Part shown: in pieces, positions 1-5,986 of the stretch
Layout of the letters: the number at the start of each line of letters is the position of its first letter
How positions within the stretch are numbered: the first letter of the stretch is position 1
Origin: an uncultured Propionibacteriaceae bacterium
GTDB taxonomy: Bacteria > Actinomycetota > Actinomycetes > Propionibacteriales > Propionibacteriaceae
Length of the DNA stretch: 9,293 nt
NCBI GenBank assembly: GCA_945875065.1
Contig: CAMCJC010000079.1
Location: 1 to 9,293, forward strand
Reading direction: 5' to 3'
The notes under the pieces: generated by a model
The model's database searches: none
What the model saw: only the letters and a program-made list of their open reading frames with translations
What the model was told of the DNA's origin: nothing
Program-made: the position numbers and the translations under genes

Positions 1-454
1 CGAAGGTCGCGTGGACTGCCCGGGTCTCGTGTTCGTTGCAGGTCAGCAAGACGACGCGCGGCAAGTCAGGAACGACAACTCCCCGCTGCCCGGTCACGAG
101 CGCCGTGCTGCGGGCATGCTTCAGTTCCGGGGGCGTTTGGAACTTGGGTGTTCCCACTGGGCCCTCGAACCACACCTGCCGCTCGATGCCGGCGCGCTTG
201 TTGGCCGTGATGCAGAACTTGAAGCCCGTGCCTACGGCCGCCTCGTCCACCGCGTCCTGCAATCTGTTTAGCGACCTGTTGGCGGTGGCGCTGCCCGGCT
301 CCTCCATGGGGGACAGCGTGCGCTGGATGGTGCCCACGGTGACTTGGTTCGAGGCGTCCAGCAGCTCGATGATGCGCAGCAGGTTCTCGCGTTCGCGCGG
401 CTTCAGCTTCAAGCTCGCGGCGAATCGTCGGGCGAAGTACTTCGAAAGGGCCAT
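1..454 (-). CDS. Partial protein, N-terminal region plus start of a nucleoside-phosphorylase-like domain
   Basis: The frame is open from an ATG at 454 to the window edge (151 codons), so the C-terminus is missing. GGAGGAGG at 462-469, seven bases before the ATG, fixes the start. Residues 1-100 are charged and helical (around LKPREREN and LLRIIELLDASNQVTVGTIQ) and may form a small winged-helix or effector-associated module; I do not recognise it firmly. The last residues, PRVVLLTCNEHETRAVHATF, look like the first strand and helix of the PNP/MTA-SAH nucleosidase fold (hydrophobic strand, then E and A). Proteins that fuse such a domain to small N-terminal modules occur in bacterial conflict systems. 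The substrate would be a nucleoside or nucleotide, but this is inferred from about 20 residues only. TCAGAC repeats lie directly upstream. Confidence 0.6.
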   Translation of the reverse strand, partial: MALSKYFARRFAASLKLKPRERENLLRIIELLDASNQVTVGTIQRTLSPMEEPGSATANRSLNRLQDAVDEAAVGTGFKFCITANKRAGIERQVWFEGPVGTPKFQTPPELKHARSTALVTGQRGVVVPDLPRVVLLTCNEHETRAVHATF

Positions 455-489
455 CGCGCTGCCTCCTCCGTTGGCGGCTGACAGACCTA

Positions 490-533
490 AGGTTAGCACA
501 GGGTCGTGTCTGAAGTGTCTGATTAACGTCTGA
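490..533 (-). promoter_or_regulatory. Putative promoter with three TCAGAC direct repeats
   Basis: Read on the minus strand, TCAGAC occurs three times (plus-strand GTCTGA at 508-513, 517-522 and 528-533), spaced 9 and 11 bp apart. They lie just upstream of an extended -10-like element TGcTAACCT (TAACCT at 490-495), about 36 bp from the start codon at 454. No good -35 box is seen. The repeats occupy the place of the -35 region, which suggests a regulator or activator site. The surrounding bases are AT-richer than their neighbours. Confidence 0.4.
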
Positions 534-839
534 ATAACCGCAGTTCCAGTATAAGTCCTTGTCAGAGTAACTTTGTGTGCCACTGATGGGGTGAATGCAT
601 TTGGTAGTCCGGGACTCGTGGGTGGCTCTGCGAGATGATGACACCCGCCGAAGACGGCTAGGACTCCCCGACCTGCTGCCGCCGCACCGGGATCGCGCTC
701 AGCTCCTCGGTTCCAGTGGGCTCTCCCGCAGTCGGCGCGGCACTGGGCCGGCCCGCTCCTGGTCTTGCCTCTGCGTCGAATGGGTGGTGCCATAGGTTAT
801 GGCGACGGTGAAGGTCGCGTCGGTTGTGAGGGAGGACGC
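534..839. other. Intergenic stretch with no supported gene
   Basis: About 306 bases between two divergently transcribed genes. Short open frames exist on both strands (for example 595-795 plus, 66 codons) but they have no recognisable protein signature and mixed third-position composition. TAGGTT at 793-798 could be a -10 box for the gene at 840, but no matching -35 was found at a usual distance. Confidence 0.5.
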
Positions 840-1154
840 ATGGTCGACCTGATTCCACTGCTGGCTTTCGTTGCTGGCGGACTGTCTCAGCTACTGCTCT
901 GCCTGAAACTGAGGGGCACTCGCGAGAAAGGCGTGGCGTCGCCGCTGCGTCGCCCGCTGCTCCTGGGCGCAGGCATCGCCGTCGTGGCTTTGCCCTACGT
1001 GACCTACCTGCTGGTCCAAGAGCCCGACGTGCGGGACTTCTACGCCTCCGCCTGGTTCGTGCCGCTCGTTGTGCTGGGCGCGATGGCGCTGTGGCTCGCC
1101 TGGCTGCTGCGCCAACCGACTTTTTCCACTAGGACCTACTCAGCCGCGAGGTAG
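840..1154 (+). CDS. Small three-helix membrane protein, unknown function
   Basis: This 104-residue protein begins at the ATG at 840, preceded by GAGGGAGG (GGAGG at 831-835); the frame is open further upstream but without a ribosome site. Three hydrophobic segments lie at about residues 4-21, 40-59 and 71-91, joined by a basic loop (RGTREKG, then RR) and an acidic loop (EPDVRD). By the positive-inside rule the first loop is probably cytoplasmic, leaving the N-terminus outside and the C-terminus in. No family is recognised. It converges on the large minus-strand gene ending at 1243 and does not appear to be in an operon. Confidence 0.7.
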   Translation: MVDLIPLLAFVAGGLSQLLLCLKLRGTREKGVASPLRRPLLLGAGIAVVALPYVTYLLVQEPDVRDFYASAWFVPLVVLGAMALWLAWLLRQPTFSTRTYSAAR

Positions 1155-1217
1155 AGCCCCCTGGCCGCTGCGGCACCGTCTCCCGGGCGACGCCGCGGCG
1201 GCTGTCGCCACGCGGGT

Positions 1218-1240
1218 GGTCCGGCTCGCCGGCGCCGACC
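1218..1240. terminator. Weak hairpin between convergent genes
   Basis: GGTC-c-GGC can pair with GCC-GACC around an 8-nt loop, with one bulged base. It lies between the stop codons of the convergent genes ending at 1154 and 1243. There is no T-run, so it is at best a U-less terminator; such hairpins are also common by chance at this base composition. Confidence 0.2.
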
Positions 1241-1242
1241 TC

Positions 1243-3306
1243 CTATGCGACCCAGCCGGTGAAGGGCTGGAACCCTTCGCCGGCCAGGCACTTGACCAGC
1301 CCCTCCACGACCTCCCCAGCTCGGTCGCCATCGGCCCCTGGCAAGGCTTTTAGCGCCTCGACGTCGACCCGCCCCGCTAGCGACCAGTACAACACCGCTT
1401 GGCGCCAGGCGTAGGCCGCGTTCTTGATGGTCGCGAGGGGCCGGGCCTGCCGGGATGCCACCGCGAGTAGCCGGAACGACCTCCGAGCCGCTTCGATCGC
1501 CGCCCAGCCCCAGCCCCGCGTCGGCCGACAGCCCAGTTCCACCAGGGTGATGACGTTGTGCGCCGTGATGACCTGCTGCCGTTCGATGATCTTCCCGTTC
1601 CGCGCCACCGACCAAGCCCTGTCCCTGCGGCAGCCGCACAGCCGGTCGAACTCGGTCAGCTCCGGCTCCCCGTTCGCGCCCTTGAACGCGTCGCGCGACG
1701 CAGCCACGGCGTCGTAGTCGATTCCGTAGTACCTCTCGTACAGCGACCCCTTCAGATGGCGCGCGGCGAGCTTGCCTGCCTCCACGTACACCGGCGAGAA
1801 TCGGCCCTCGAAGATGTCTGCCGCCAGTTCCTTCGCCCACGGCAGCCCCTTGTCGGCCGTCAGCGTCCGAAACTCCTCCACCAGGTTGTTTGGCACCAGG
1901 GTCCCGGGGAAGTGGTCCAGGTAGAGCGTGCCCAGCCGCAGCGCGCCGGACGTCGACGCCTCGACCCCCACGGGCTCGCCGTGCGCCAGCAGCGCCGCCA
2001 CCCACGGCAATTCCTTAAGGCGCACCTGGGACTGCAAATGCCACAGCAGTACCGACCTACGACGCCGAAACGCCTTGTAGATCTCGCCTACGAGACGCCG
2101 GGCGGCCGGGTCGGGAATACCCCAGCCCACACTCGACGCGCTCAGCTGCGGTACCAACAACGCCAAGGTTTCGGCCGACGGCAGCGTCCCGTCCGCGACG
2201 AGGTCCGCCACCTCCGCGACCCGTGCCCGCCCCGCAGCCCGCGCCACCGATGTCGGCAACTCCAGCCCCGACGTCACCGCCGCCAGGTCGTCCACCCCGT
2301 CGTCTGGCCGCAGTTCCCGTAGCCGCGACGCGACGACCTGTGCCAGCTCCGCGTGCAACGGCCGCCCCGCAAACTCCCTCTGACTAGCCCGAACGGCCCG
2401 ACTGCGGGGCGACGACGGCAGCCCCCGCTTCGCCTCGATCGCCGCCAAAGCGTGTCGCACCCGAGGCGACGGCTCCGTCAGCTCGCCCGTGACGACCCGT
2501 CGTAACTCCCCGACCAGAATCGGCAGGTTCTCCTTCGGGTTGCGGTACTTGCCGCACCGTCGGGCGGACGCGGCGGCGATGTCGTAGGCACAGACGAGCC
2601 CGACGGCAGTGACCCGGTCGTCGTCGCCGATCGACTCGCGGCCGGCCCACGTTTCGACGACCATGTCCGTCAGCGGCAGCCAAACCTTGATCGCCTCCTT
2701 TTGCGCGAGCAGACTTCGCCGCGACCTCTTCCGCTCCAGCGCCTGCGCAGCCTCCTCGGCCGTGAGCCGGAACACCTTCGACCCGCGATCCGGCAGCGGC
2801 GTCGTCGGGATCGGCGTGAAGTGCAGCCGGTCGGCCAGGGGCGCGATCTCCGCCAGCAGTGCACGGGCACCTTCCTCGTCGCCGAGCCGGATCAATGCGG
2901 CGACGGCGAGCAGCGCCCCGTCCTCCGGCAGCGGAACGGCGTACGCGCCGGCGAGGAGCATCCGATCCAGCTCCGCGAGCCCCTCCGGAGTCAGCCATGA
3001 AGCGAAGATGCTAGCCAAACTCGGTTCGATGCCGAGGCGGGTCGCGCGCTCGACCTCGTCGGGGCGCAGCGAGGAAGCCGCCTTCGCCCGCCCCGTCGCG
3101 AACCCGCCCCGCACGACCTCCGGCGTCACCCAGACCGGCAGCTCTGTCGGCCGCCGCGACCCGACCCGCACCGACCCGTCCGCCATCCCGTTCAGCACCC
3201 GCACCCAGGCTGCCATTCGGGCGTGGGCGGCGCGTTCGGCCTCCGGGTCGAGGGCTTGGGCCGCAGCCTGCACCGCCTTGGCGAGCTGGGTAAACGCGTA
3301 ACTCAC
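1243..3306 (-). CDS. Large orphan soluble protein (687 aa) behind a tRNA-like leader
   Basis: The chosen start is the GTG at 3306, with GAAGGAG at 3312-3318 five bases upstream. The frame stays open to 3519, but that longer start would translate through the tRNA-like element and has no ribosome site. The protein is 687 residues, mostly helical, with no signal peptide or membrane segment. Distinctive stretches are WVTPEVVRGGFATGRA (about 59-74), a basic patch ERKRSRR (191-197) followed by VWLPLTDMVVETW (208-220), an RRRRSVLLWHLQSQVRL segment in the second half, ARNGKIIERQQVITAHNV (about 568-585) and KNAAYAWRQAVLYWSL near the C-terminus. I recognise no catalytic motif (no Walker box, nuclease, kinase or HTH signature), so no function is assigned. 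Basic patches would suit RNA binding (inference). Third positions are strongly G/C, as expected of a resident actinobacterial gene under selection. The regulator at 3701 is divergent. Confidence 0.85.
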   Translation of the reverse strand: MSYAFTQLAKAVQAAAQALDPEAERAAHARMAAWVRVLNGMADGSVRVGSRRPTELPVWVTPEVVRGGFATGRAKAASSLRPDEVERATRLGIEPSLASIFASWLTPEGLAELDRMLLAGAYAVPLPEDGALLAVAALIRLGDEEGARALLAEIAPLADRLHFTPIPTTPLPDRGSKVFRLTAEEAAQALERKRSRRSLLAQKEAIKVWLPLTDMVVETWAGRESIGDDDRVTAVGLVCAYDIAAASARRCGKYRNPKENLPILVGELRRVVTGELTEPSPRVRHALAAIEAKRGLPSSPRSRAVRASQREFAGRPLHAELAQVVASRLRELRPDDGVDDLAAVTSGLELPTSVARAAGRARVAEVADLVADGTLPSAETLALLVPQLSASSVGWGIPDPAARRLVGEIYKAFRRRRSVLLWHLQSQVRLKELPWVAALLAHGEPVGVEASTSGALRLGTLYLDHFPGTLVPNNLVEEFRTLTADKGLPWAKELAADIFEGRFSPVYVEAGKLAARHLKGSLYERYYGIDYDAVAASRDAFKGANGEPELTEFDRLCGCRRDRAWSVARNGKIIERQQVITAHNVITLVELGCRPTRGWGWAAIEAARRSFRLLAVASRQARPLATIKNAAYAWRQAVLYWSLAGRVDVEALKALPGADGDRAGEVVEGLVKCLAGEGFQPFTGWVA

Positions 3307-3333
3307 GATTGCTCCTTCGACGACGCCGCCAGC

Positions 3334-3405
3334 CGGCGTGGCAGGTGCTGCCCCTGCGCCCTGCGGGTCCCTAGCCCGCTGCTCTGACTGCTGAGCTACA
3401 CGCCG
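3334..3405 (-). ncRNA. tRNA-like element (proline-like cloverleaf) in the leader of the 687-aa gene
   Basis: Read on the minus strand, 72 nt fold into a standard cloverleaf. Acceptor CGGCGTG/CACGCCG 7 bp; linker TA; D stem GCTC/GAGC with loop AGCAGTCA; A26; anticodon stem GCGGG/CCCGC with loop CTAGGGA; variable AGGGC; T stem GCAGG/CCTGC with loop GGCAGCA. All 21 stem pairs are Watson-Crick. T33 and a purine at 37 are in place, giving anticodon AGG. C1:G72, G35 and G36 match what is known of bacterial tRNA-Pro, but the next base (discriminator) is G rather than A and no CCA is encoded. The D-loop lacks the GG pair and the T-loop lacks TTCRA, the two partners of the tRNA elbow, so this is probably not a normal elongator tRNA. 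Its 3' end is 27 nt before the GTG start of the 687-aa gene, in the same orientation. Confidence 0.7.
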
Positions 3406-3413
3406 TGAAGTCG

Positions 3414-3419
3414 AGGCTA
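3414..3419 (-). promoter_or_regulatory. -10-like box that would start transcription at the tRNA-like 5' end
   Basis: TAGCCT on the minus strand fits the actinobacterial TANNNT -10 pattern and sits 8 nt before the first acceptor-stem base, so transcription would begin within a base or two of the cloverleaf. No convincing -35 element is visible 16-19 bp upstream. Confidence 0.35.
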
Positions 3420-3528
3420 CCCGAGCGCTTCGCACGCGGGGGCGGTCCGCAGGTCGCGTGACGAGCTGTACGGATCCGCGACACCCGGCCGCTGGGAGCG
3501 CGAGACGAAATGTCGACAAGCGGGACTA

Positions 3529-3636
3529 CGCGTCACACGACGCGCGGGAACCGGGGCGAGTCGGTCGAATGCGACGCGTTGTACCGCGATTCCGGCGAAG
3601 CCAACCCGAGGTCGACCGGTGTTGTCGATTGACAAC
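3529..3636. promoter_or_regulatory. Divergent control region with two 6-4-6 palindromes
   Basis: Two perfect inverted repeats have the same geometry: CGCGTCACACGACGCG (3529-3544) and GTTGTCGATTGACAAC (3621-3636). They share a GTC-N4-GAC core and lie 92 bp apart, between the minus-strand tRNA-like/687-aa unit and the plus-strand regulator gene. The second overlaps TTGACA at 3629-3634, a perfect -35 hexamer; an 18-bp spacer leads to a weak -10 (CATTCT, 3653-3658) for the regulator gene. The arrangement suits operators for a dimeric regulator, possibly the protein encoded at 3701 (inference). Confidence 0.45.
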
Positions 3637-3700
3637 GCTAGCGACTGCGGCCCATTCTGGGGCAAAGATCGTATGGGGAGCATCCGACGAAGGAGGCCTC

Positions 3701-4162
3701 ATGAACCGCTACGAGATGACCTTCCACGTCGAGCACGTCGACGAGAGCCTCGTGGACCAGCTCATCGACGAGTTCGACGCCACCGTCGGCACCGACCACA
3801 CCGGCCATGAGTTCGTGACGGTCCTAGGGGAGGGGCCCAGCTTCAATGTTGCCGCCCGTTCCACGGTGACCAAGTTGCAGGCGCGTGGTCTGTGTCTGAA
3901 GCGTCTAGTCCCGGACCTGGCCAACCGTTCCGAGATCGCCGCGCGCCTCGGGGTCACTCGTCAGGCGGTGCAGAACTGGACCGCCGGCAAGCGCCAGGGC
4001 GATTTCCCGAAGGCGATCAATCCCGTCGGCGGTGGGGTCTGGTTCTGGCGCGACGTCTGGGAGTGGGCCACTGCCCACGGGCACGCCGCCACAGTTGACA
4101 CCGTCTACCCAGCCCAGCAGGAGGTAGACAGTGTCAACGCATGGCTGGGGGCTCGACGGTAG
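3701..4162 (+). CDS. Helix-turn-helix DNA-binding regulator (153 aa)
   Basis: The ATG at 3701 follows a near-ideal ribosome site, AAGGAGG at 3690-3696; the frame is open upstream to 3458 but without such a site. Residues 1-70 form an alpha/beta N-terminal domain (YEMTFHVEHVDESLVDQLIDEFD and on) that I do not recognise by name. Residues 75-97 are a clear helix-turn-helix (NRSEIAARLGVTRQAVQNW), followed by a basic stretch and PKAINPVGGGVWFWRDVWEWA. That last stretch resembles the tail of AlpA/excisionase-type winged helices, where a tryptophan-rich segment follows the recognition helix. It probably binds DNA and could control itself and the divergent tRNA-like/687-aa unit through the palindromes between them (inference). 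A 15-bp inverted repeat lies in its last codons. Confidence 0.8.
   Translation: MNRYEMTFHVEHVDESLVDQLIDEFDATVGTDHTGHEFVTVLGEGPSFNVAARSTVTKLQARGLCLKRLVPDLANRSEIAARLGVTRQAVQNWTAGKRQGDFPKAINPVGGGVWFWRDVWEWATAHGHAATVDTVYPAQQEVDSVNAWLGARR
4094..4138. terminator. 15-bp inverted repeat at the end of converging genes
   Basis: GTTGACACCGTCTAC (4094-4108) and GTAGACAGTGTCAAC (4124-4138) are complementary at 14 of 15 positions around a 15-nt loop. One further C-G pair can close the loop side. The repeat sits in the last codons of the regulator gene (encoding VDTVYPAQQEVDSVNAW), and the antitoxin remnant ends at 4168 from the other side. This position suits a bidirectional terminator without a T-run. 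A protein-binding or recombination site is the alternative. Confidence 0.45.
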
Positions 4163-4167
4163 AACCG

Positions 4168-4426
4168 TTATAGCGCAGTGGATCGCAGCTCGTCTGGGTC
4201 GAAGCCGAGTTCGCGCGACGTCGTCGATGTTGTGCGTTGGCTCGTCCCCGCGCCTGATGGCCCCTGCCCGGGCGGCGACGCGATGCGCCCACGCCAGTTC
4301 GTCAAGGTGCCAGGCCACGGGACTGCTCCACGAGGGATCGGCTGGGCGGCCCGTCGCTCGGCTCAGCTCCTTCAGCCGTTGCTGAATGTCACGGGGGAGC
4401 CGCACGGTAACCACGTTCGAGGCCAT
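4168..4426 (-). pseudogene. Frameshifted ribbon-helix-helix antitoxin remnant
   Basis: From the ATG at 4426 the frame encodes MASNVVTVRLPRDIQQRLKE, a typical ribbon-helix-helix (Arc/CopG) N-terminus, then SSPVAWHLDELAWAHRVAAR and IRRGDEPTHNIDDV, the dimer and toxin-binding tail seen in RelB/ParD-type antitoxins. At about 4212 the expected C-terminal sequence RELGFDPDELRSTAL continues in another frame and stops at 4168-4170. This implies a one-base gain or two-base loss in a GCGC run. Without the shift the frame reads into sequence with no antitoxin character. No RelE/ParE toxin follows; the next bases belong to the convergent regulator gene. The gene is thus probably a dead orphan antitoxin, unless the shift is a sequencing error. 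Confidence 0.6.
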
Positions 4427-4453
4427 GCGATCAGCGTGCGCCGATGTGGTGCT

Positions 4454-4590
4454 CTAGGCAACCCCTGACAGGTGCTTCAAGGCTGCGCGTTGGCTCAGTG
4501 GTGACAGGCCGGGGTGGGCGATAACGAAGGTGCGCACCCACTCGGGGTTGGTGCGGGCGTAGTCGCGTAGGGCCCAGCCGTTGGCTTTTC
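4454..4590 (-). pseudogene. 3' fragment of an alkD-like DNA glycosylase gene
   Basis: The minus strand encodes KANGWALRDYARTNPEWVRTF, VIAHPGLSPLSQ and RAALKHL, then SGV A and a TAG at 4454-4456. This matches the C-terminus of the alkD-like gene at 6681-7332. My ungapped hand alignment of 4468-4589 to 6683-6804 gives 101 identities in 122 bases (about 83%). Upstream the similarity stops abruptly at a TGA beside low-G+C sequence, so about three quarters of the gene is missing. The divergence is too high for a recent local duplication; it looks like the remnant of a second alkD allele. Confidence 0.7.
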
Positions 4591-4595
4591 TGAAT

Positions 4596-4623
4596 CACTT
4601 ACTCTGCACGGCAGAAAGAAGTG
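4596..4623. terminator. Two-part hairpin at the edge of the low-G+C islet
   Basis: CACTT and AAGTG flank an inner TCTGC-ACG-GCAGA hairpin. It lies about 195 bp downstream of the 124-aa gene, at the boundary with the alkD fragment. There is no T-run, so a terminator role is only a possibility. Confidence 0.2.
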
Positions 4624-4816
4624 CTTAGACTAGCCGATGGTGCGTAGGCTTCGGGGTTAAAGTTTACCAAGGTGTGTCAATGGTCGGCGGCCTATCGTGG
4701 AGCAAAGAGAATATTCAGAAGTTGGCACACCAGAAGCATTGCTCTCTTTAAGGGGCTAGGGCCCTGTGGGTAATTCTCTTAAGAATATTCGAGGTGGGGC
4801 ATGGACAGTCTAACTC

Positions 4817-5191
4817 TTACCTCTTCTTGTGTCGCATTGCTTTCAAGAGTGCTGCCGCAAACACTCCAATTACTGCAAGCCAAACCTCTTTGGGTAATGG
4901 GCCTGAGAGTGCGGCAGCTCCTCCGCCTATTAACGGAATGCTTGAGAGTAGTATCCAGTATTTTCGACTAGGAGATCCAGAAGCTGAGACGAAGATTCGA
5001 TATGCCTCTAGCGTCAGTGTAAAGAGTAATACTGCTGCCCCACAGGTCGTGACTTGTGTGGGGGTCATCACCAGCCAGCCGAGGAGGAGGACCGTCGCTA
5101 GGGTCAGTAATATGACAACCAGTGCCGAGTGAATGAATTGCCTGGCCCTGGAAGCACTTGACGAACTTAGCTTGCCCATGGTGTTGCGCAC
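4817..5191 (-). CDS. Small four-helix membrane protein, partner of the secreted protein upstream
   Basis: The GTG at 5191 is preferred because AGGAG lies seven bases upstream; an internal ATG at 5179 has no ribosome site. The product is 124 residues with hydrophobic segments at about 20-42, 47-68, 78-96 and 102-118 and a basic C-terminus (KAMRHKKR), which should lie in the cytoplasm. No family is recognised. The first 25 bases overlap the end of the upstream secreted-protein gene, so the two are probably translationally coupled. Base composition (about 52% G+C in lines counted by hand) is far below the surrounding genes, pointing to recent acquisition. By context it could be an immunity or export factor for the upstream product (inference). 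Confidence 0.75.
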   Translation of the reverse strand: MRNTMGKLSSSSASRARQFIHSALVVILLTLATVLLLGWLVMTPTQVTTCGAAVLLFTLTLEAYRIFVSASGSPSRKYWILLSSIPLIGGGAAALSGPLPKEVWLAVIGVFAAALLKAMRHKKR

Positions 5192-5724
5192 CAGGCCGCT
5201 CCTGCTGCTAATGCCGCCACGGCACCCTGCAAGCCCCCTTTAATTGCTGCCGGTCCGACGATCCGGATCAACTTTCCGATGACCTCCGCGTACCTGCCCT
5301 GCTCGAGCCACGCGCGAATACCGCTCATGAAGCCTTCAAACAGGCTGGCAGGTACTACGAAATTGATCGCGCATCGGGCCCAACTCCCTGATCCGCACGC
5401 ATGCTCAGATGTTAGGGCTCCCTTGTCTCGACGATCTCTCAGGTAGGGGTTACGGTTGAGCCCGTCGGCGATCTGTTGATACTCGCTAGCAGACTTACCG
5501 TCTTCGGTCACTGCCTGGACATTGACTTGCAGAAAGCCGTATTCGTCGGGCAGCAAGTAGCGTTTGAAGATCGTCTGGAGTTCTCGATCTATCTCTTCAA
5601 GCTCTGTGTCTGACGCCAGAGTGCTTGTGACATTGGTCCGTGCGTTAGCTGTAGCAGGAGGGATCGTTAATGCGCAGGCTAATAGGAGGACCAGGGTTGC
5701 CATCGATCGCTTCATCGCATTCAT
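5167..5724 (-). CDS. Secreted protein with bacteriocin-like hydrophobic C-terminus (185 aa)
   Basis: Residues 1-28 form a classical signal peptide: K5 R6, a hydrophobic core at 9-21 and an A-N-A cleavage site at 26-28. A charged middle region follows (about 35-105, rich in E, D, Q and R). The C-terminal part holds Cys110, Cys118 and Cys179 and an amphipathic to hydrophobic stretch, ASLFEGFMSGIRAWLEQGRY then KLIRIVGPAAIKGGLQGA and VAALAAGAAWCATPWAS. A K-G-G motif followed by an Ala/Leu/Gly-rich helix and a terminal Cys recalls small secreted antimicrobial-type peptides of Gram-positive bacteria, but I cannot name a family. No Shine-Dalgarno precedes the ATG at 5724 (alternative ATG at 5715), so initiation may be leaderless. 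Low G+C and coupling to the membrane-protein gene suggest a horizontally acquired two-gene unit. Confidence 0.7.
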   Translation of the reverse strand: MNAMKRSMATLVLLLACALTIPPATANARTNVTSTLASDTELEEIDRELQTIFKRYLLPDEYGFLQVNVQAVTEDGKSASEYQQIADGLNRNPYLRDRRDKGALTSEHACGSGSWARCAINFVVPASLFEGFMSGIRAWLEQGRYAEVIGKLIRIVGPAAIKGGLQGAVAALAAGAAWCATPWAS

Positions 5725-5986
5725 AACCGGGAGGTGAGGCGGAGGTTAGGGGGGCGTCAATGGGTGGCGTCGTCACGCGGCCCGAAAGCTAATACTTAGA
5801 GGCGCATGCACTTAACTATCATCTACGGTTCGCCACCTGGTGCGGTTGAAGGATCGGCTCGTGGACGCGGTTGTGCTTATACGTTGGCCCGTACGCGTAC
5901 CCACGACCAGACAGGGTCACGGTCGTTCCGTTGGCATTGCTGGCCCTCTAGCAGCTCGAGCCGAACTCCCTCGCGTCACGTCCCAG
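5725..5986. other. Intergenic stretch with no supported gene
   Basis: No protein signature is seen on either strand. The region holds a 10-bp palindrome GTACGCGTAC and a 6-bp inverted repeat ACGACC/GGTCGT that could form a hairpin downstream of the gene ending at 5987. The last low-G+C bases of the islet fade out near 5820. Confidence 0.45.

Noticed and set aside
66..644. 192-codon minus-strand frame
   Set aside because: It overlaps the better-supported frame starting at 454, which has a strong ribosome site; its composition is that of a shifted reading.
595..795. 66-codon plus-strand frame in the intergenic stretch
   Set aside because: There is no homology signal, third-position bias is weak, and the only SD-like purines abut the ATG.
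1136..2005. Long minus-strand open frame inside the 687-aa gene
   Set aside because: It overlaps the real coding frame, is rich in Arg/Gly/Ala typical of shadow frames in GC-rich DNA, and has no family signature.
3334..3405. An ordinary tRNA-Pro gene
   Set aside because: The D-loop GG, T-loop TTCRA and A73 are missing, and AGG is not a normal bacterial proline anticodon, so it was called tRNA-like.
3905..4426. The unshifted 173-codon antitoxin frame as an intact gene
   Set aside because: Only the first part looks like an antitoxin; the rest is antisense to the regulator gene, and the true C-terminus is recognisable in another frame.
4700..4796. Repeated AGAATATTC words (near 4709 and 4782) and AAAGAG/CTCTTT pairing
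   Set aside because: These are short, AT-rich matches in a low-G+C spacer; they are not clearly above chance and form no convincing terminator.
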